Source: Mangrovibacterium diazotrophicum
GTDB taxonomy: Bacteria > Bacteroidota > Bacteroidia > Bacteroidales > Prolixibacteraceae
NCBI RefSeq assembly: GCF_003610535.1
Contig: NZ_RAPN01000001.1
Span: 3,459,320-3,523,319, forward strand
DNA length: 64,000 nt
Direction of reading: 5' to 3'
The notes beneath the pieces were generated by a model, which saw only the letters and a list, made by a program, of their open reading frames with translations, was not told the DNA's origin and made no database searches. The position numbers and the translations under genes were made by a program. Positions 62,163 through 64,000 of the stretch are shown piece after piece (position 1 is the first letter of the stretch; every line of letters starts with the position of its first letter).

Positions 62163-63860
62163 ATGAAAATGAAAACCATAAAACATTTCTTAATAGCGCT
62201 AATGTCGATCACAGCTTTTACAGCCTGCGAGAAGGACGGCGACCTGATTACCTTATCAGGGCTTGAGCAAAGCGAACTGATGGCGACTGAGTCTGCGGTT
62301 GTGCTTAGCCAGGAAACAAGTGCCGAGCATGCTTTGTCTTTGGCATGGACGACCAGCACGTTAACGGTGAGCGACCCTGGCATGTCGGCTCCAAATATTC
62401 TTTCGACAACCCTTCAGGTTTCAGCTACAGCGGATTTCTCTGGAACGGTTCAGGAATCTGTAGAGGCAAACCTTTCGCACACATACACCGGTGCCCAACT
62501 GAACACTGTTGCCAAGAATCTTGGAGCAACGCCGGATGTGGCTACGCCGATCTATTTCCGATTGGAGGCTTCGGTGGGCGACAATATGGAACCGGTATAC
62601 AGCAATGTGGTTACCGTAAATATCACGACCTACGAAATTGATATGAGCATTGGCTTTATCCTGAATTCGGACCAGGAAGCAACTGGTGCAACACTTTATT
62701 CGGCCGATTCAGATGGTCAATACGTTGGTTTCATGGGTGCAACGGCCTGGTATAACTTCTTCCTGAAAGAAGGAGACGGAACAATTTGGGGTAACGACGC
62801 GGTTACCGGAACGGCTTTCGTGGCGTCATCGGACGATGCAAGCTGGAACTGTTGGTTCCCTGGTCAGGGCGGATGTTACTATGTTGATTTTAACACCAAC
62901 GCACAAAACTGGTCTGCACTTTGGATTCCAACGCTGACTGTTAGCGGCGATATTTCGGGTGAATTGACTTTCGATCGTCCGAACGTGAAATGGACCTTGC
63001 CATTTACTGCGACGTCAACATCGGTGACGATCCAAATTAGCGGGACCGGAAAACAGTACAATAATGCAACCGGTACGGATGATGCCGCAGCAGTTGACAC
63101 ACCAGTGGCTTTTGCTCAAAACGGCAGCAATATGGAACTGGTTTCCTCAGCCGCTGATATTACCGTAACTGTGCCCGAGGCCGGTGATTATACCCTAACC
63201 ATCGATTTAAGTGATCCAACAGCCTGGACGGTTGAGGCGACGACAGGTTCCGAAGAACCAGTTGTTGTGAATCCATACATTTACCTTCCGGGTGTTGATG
63301 ATGGCACCTCCGGAAACTGGACCTTCGACAATGCGTTGGCATTGTACGATGAGGACAACCTGGCTTATGCGGGAGTTGTGAATGTGAATTCGCTTTGGGG
63401 GTACACCATCAATATTGAAAAAGATAACTGGGGCGATAAGTACACTTTGGCTTCAGGCGATGGAACTTCGGGAACGCTGGTTTACCAGGGATCGGATAAT
63501 ATTCCTGCACCAACTGCTGGCTTGTACCTGATTGATGTTTCCTTGAGTGGTTTGACCTACAATCTGACCGCAGTCGGCAACGAAATTTGGGTTGTTGGTT
63601 TGGACGACCAATGGACGTTTGACATGCCATTGACCGCTACCGGAACAGCCGGCGAATATTCAGGTCAAATTACTTTTGCCGGAGCATCGCCTTGGGGCTT
63701 CCAAATTCATTTGGACAGCAGTTGGGCGCATTATTTCGGCGGATCAGCAGGGAGTTTGTATTACAAAGGAAGCAATATTACTGATGACGCGAGCCTGACT
63801 GCCGGAACGTATACGATGACGGTCAACCTGATTACAGGAACTTACAGTATTACACAGTAG
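62163..63860 (+). CDS. SusE/SusF-like surface glycan-binding lipoprotein
   Basis: A 565-residue lipoprotein (FTAC, Cys22). The N-terminal SusE domain (about 25-165, with EHALSLAWTTSTLTVS) is followed by repeated beta domains of the SusE/F carbohydrate-binding type. The last repeats are recognisable by GVDDGTSGNWTFDNALALYD, VGLDDQWTFDMPLTATG and GTYTMTVNLITGTYSITQ, with aromatic residues (Trp, Tyr) for sugar stacking. Start at 62163; Met3 is an alternative. It should hold polysaccharide at the surface for the SusC/SusD pair. A hairpin lies between it and the next gene. Confidence 0.88.
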   Translation: MKMKTIKHFLIALMSITAFTACEKDGDLITLSGLEQSELMATESAVVLSQETSAEHALSLAWTTSTLTVSDPGMSAPNILSTTLQVSATADFSGTVQESVEANLSHTYTGAQLNTVAKNLGATPDVATPIYFRLEASVGDNMEPVYSNVVTVNITTYEIDMSIGFILNSDQEATGATLYSADSDGQYVGFMGATAWYNFFLKEGDGTIWGNDAVTGTAFVASSDDASWNCWFPGQGGCYYVDFNTNAQNWSALWIPTLTVSGDISGELTFDRPNVKWTLPFTATSTSVTIQISGTGKQYNNATGTDDAAAVDTPVAFAQNGSNMELVSSAADITVTVPEAGDYTLTIDLSDPTAWTVEATTGSEEPVVVNPYIYLPGVDDGTSGNWTFDNALALYDEDNLAYAGVVNVNSLWGYTINIEKDNWGDKYTLASGDGTSGTLVYQGSDNIPAPTAGLYLIDVSLSGLTYNLTAVGNEIWVVGLDDQWTFDMPLTATGTAGEYSGQITFAGASPWGFQIHLDSSWAHYFGGSAGSLYYKGSNITDDASLTAGTYTMTVNLITGTYSITQ

Positions 63861-63925
63861 AAAATAAAGGTCGCTGTCTGATATCGGGCAGTGACCGATT
63901 CTTCAATATACAGAAAGATATAGCT

Positions 63926-64000
63926 ATGAGACGAAATAAGATAGTTTTACTGGCAGCATTGGTGTTGGCGCTTTTTGTTGGCTGCGATGATGAGCCGCAA
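63926..64000 (+). CDS. Lipoprotein, 5' end only (cut by window edge)
   Basis: Only 25 codons are present: MRRNKIVLLAALVLALFVGC and the next residues DDEPQ. The lipobox LFVGC (Cys20) shows a lipoprotein. Position after SusC, SusD and SusE genes suggests another surface glycan-binding protein or a glycosidase of the same locus; nothing more can be said. Confidence 0.75.
   Translation, partial: MRRNKIVLLAALVLALFVGCDDEPQ

Noticed and set aside
57565-63860. Assigning the PUL to starch because of SusC/D/E homology
   Set aside because: The linked enzymes are GH5-like and GH43, not GH13, and the GH97 gene is about 8 kb away in a different unit. The Sus names indicate family only.
1-64000. CRISPR array, prophage, insertion sequence or toxin-antitoxin pair
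   Set aside because: No regularly spaced repeats, integrase, transposase, phage structural gene or recognisable toxin-antitoxin pair was found.

Overview
The window reads as a chromosomal segment of a glycan-degrading member of the Bacteroidota. The evidence is two SusC/SusD pairs, an ECF sigma/FecR pair, a TonB receptor with a DUF4249 lipoprotein, many secreted lipoproteins, several TAnnTTTG-type -7 elements and no strong Shine-Dalgarno sequences. The mixture of families (GH2, GH43, GH97 and GH5-like enzymes, DUF4434, DUF6515, DUF3857) would suit a free-living or marine Bacteroidales/Marinilabiliales organism, but this placement is inference from gene content only. No phage, IS element, CRISPR array or rRNA operon was seen.

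Layout. 1-3.2 kb: the end of a GH2 beta-mannosidase, an AT-rich orphan gene and an Nramp-related transporter with altered metal-site motifs. 3.5-7.5 kb: an envelope operon of a giant AsmA-like protein, a DsbA-like thioredoxin lipoprotein and a small cysteine-rich lipoprotein. 7.6-11.2 kb: HAD phosphatase, DUF2797, ilvE and a DUF6515 protein. 11.7-16.2 kb: two DUF3857/transglutaminase-fold proteins, one with an intact catalytic triad and one with the Cys and His replaced, plus an RDD membrane protein. 16.3-23.2 kb: a divergently read ECF sigma, FecR, SusC (with STN domain), SusD transenvelope signalling locus without a degradative enzyme. 23.4-29 kb: DUF2007, a sirtuin, TonB receptor + DUF4249, comF and a gene-free, structured intergenic region. 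29.1-34.1 kb: ileS, a TraR/DksA-like gene, lspA, a tRNA relic and an intact tRNA with CAU anticodon. 34.2-44.5 kb: a TPR histidine kinase, an RND efflux operon and a divergent LytS/LytR-type two-component system. 44.6-48.1 kb: GH97, a small lipoprotein and an MscS channel.

48.3-64 kb is a carbohydrate-utilisation region in two blocks. The first is a minus-strand operon of an N-acylglucosamine 2-epimerase family enzyme, a Tat-exported DUF4434 protein and an MFS sugar porter, divergent from a ROK-family regulator. The second is a polysaccharide utilisation locus with a GH43 lipoprotein on one strand and, on the other, an 849-residue GH5-like enzyme, SusC, SusD, a SusE-like glycan-binding lipoprotein and the start of another lipoprotein cut by the window edge. 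The likely logic is surface capture and cleavage by the Sus proteins and glycosidases, uptake of released sugar by the MFS porter, isomerisation by the epimerase and ROK sensing of a cytoplasmic sugar. The substrate cannot be read from sequence alone.
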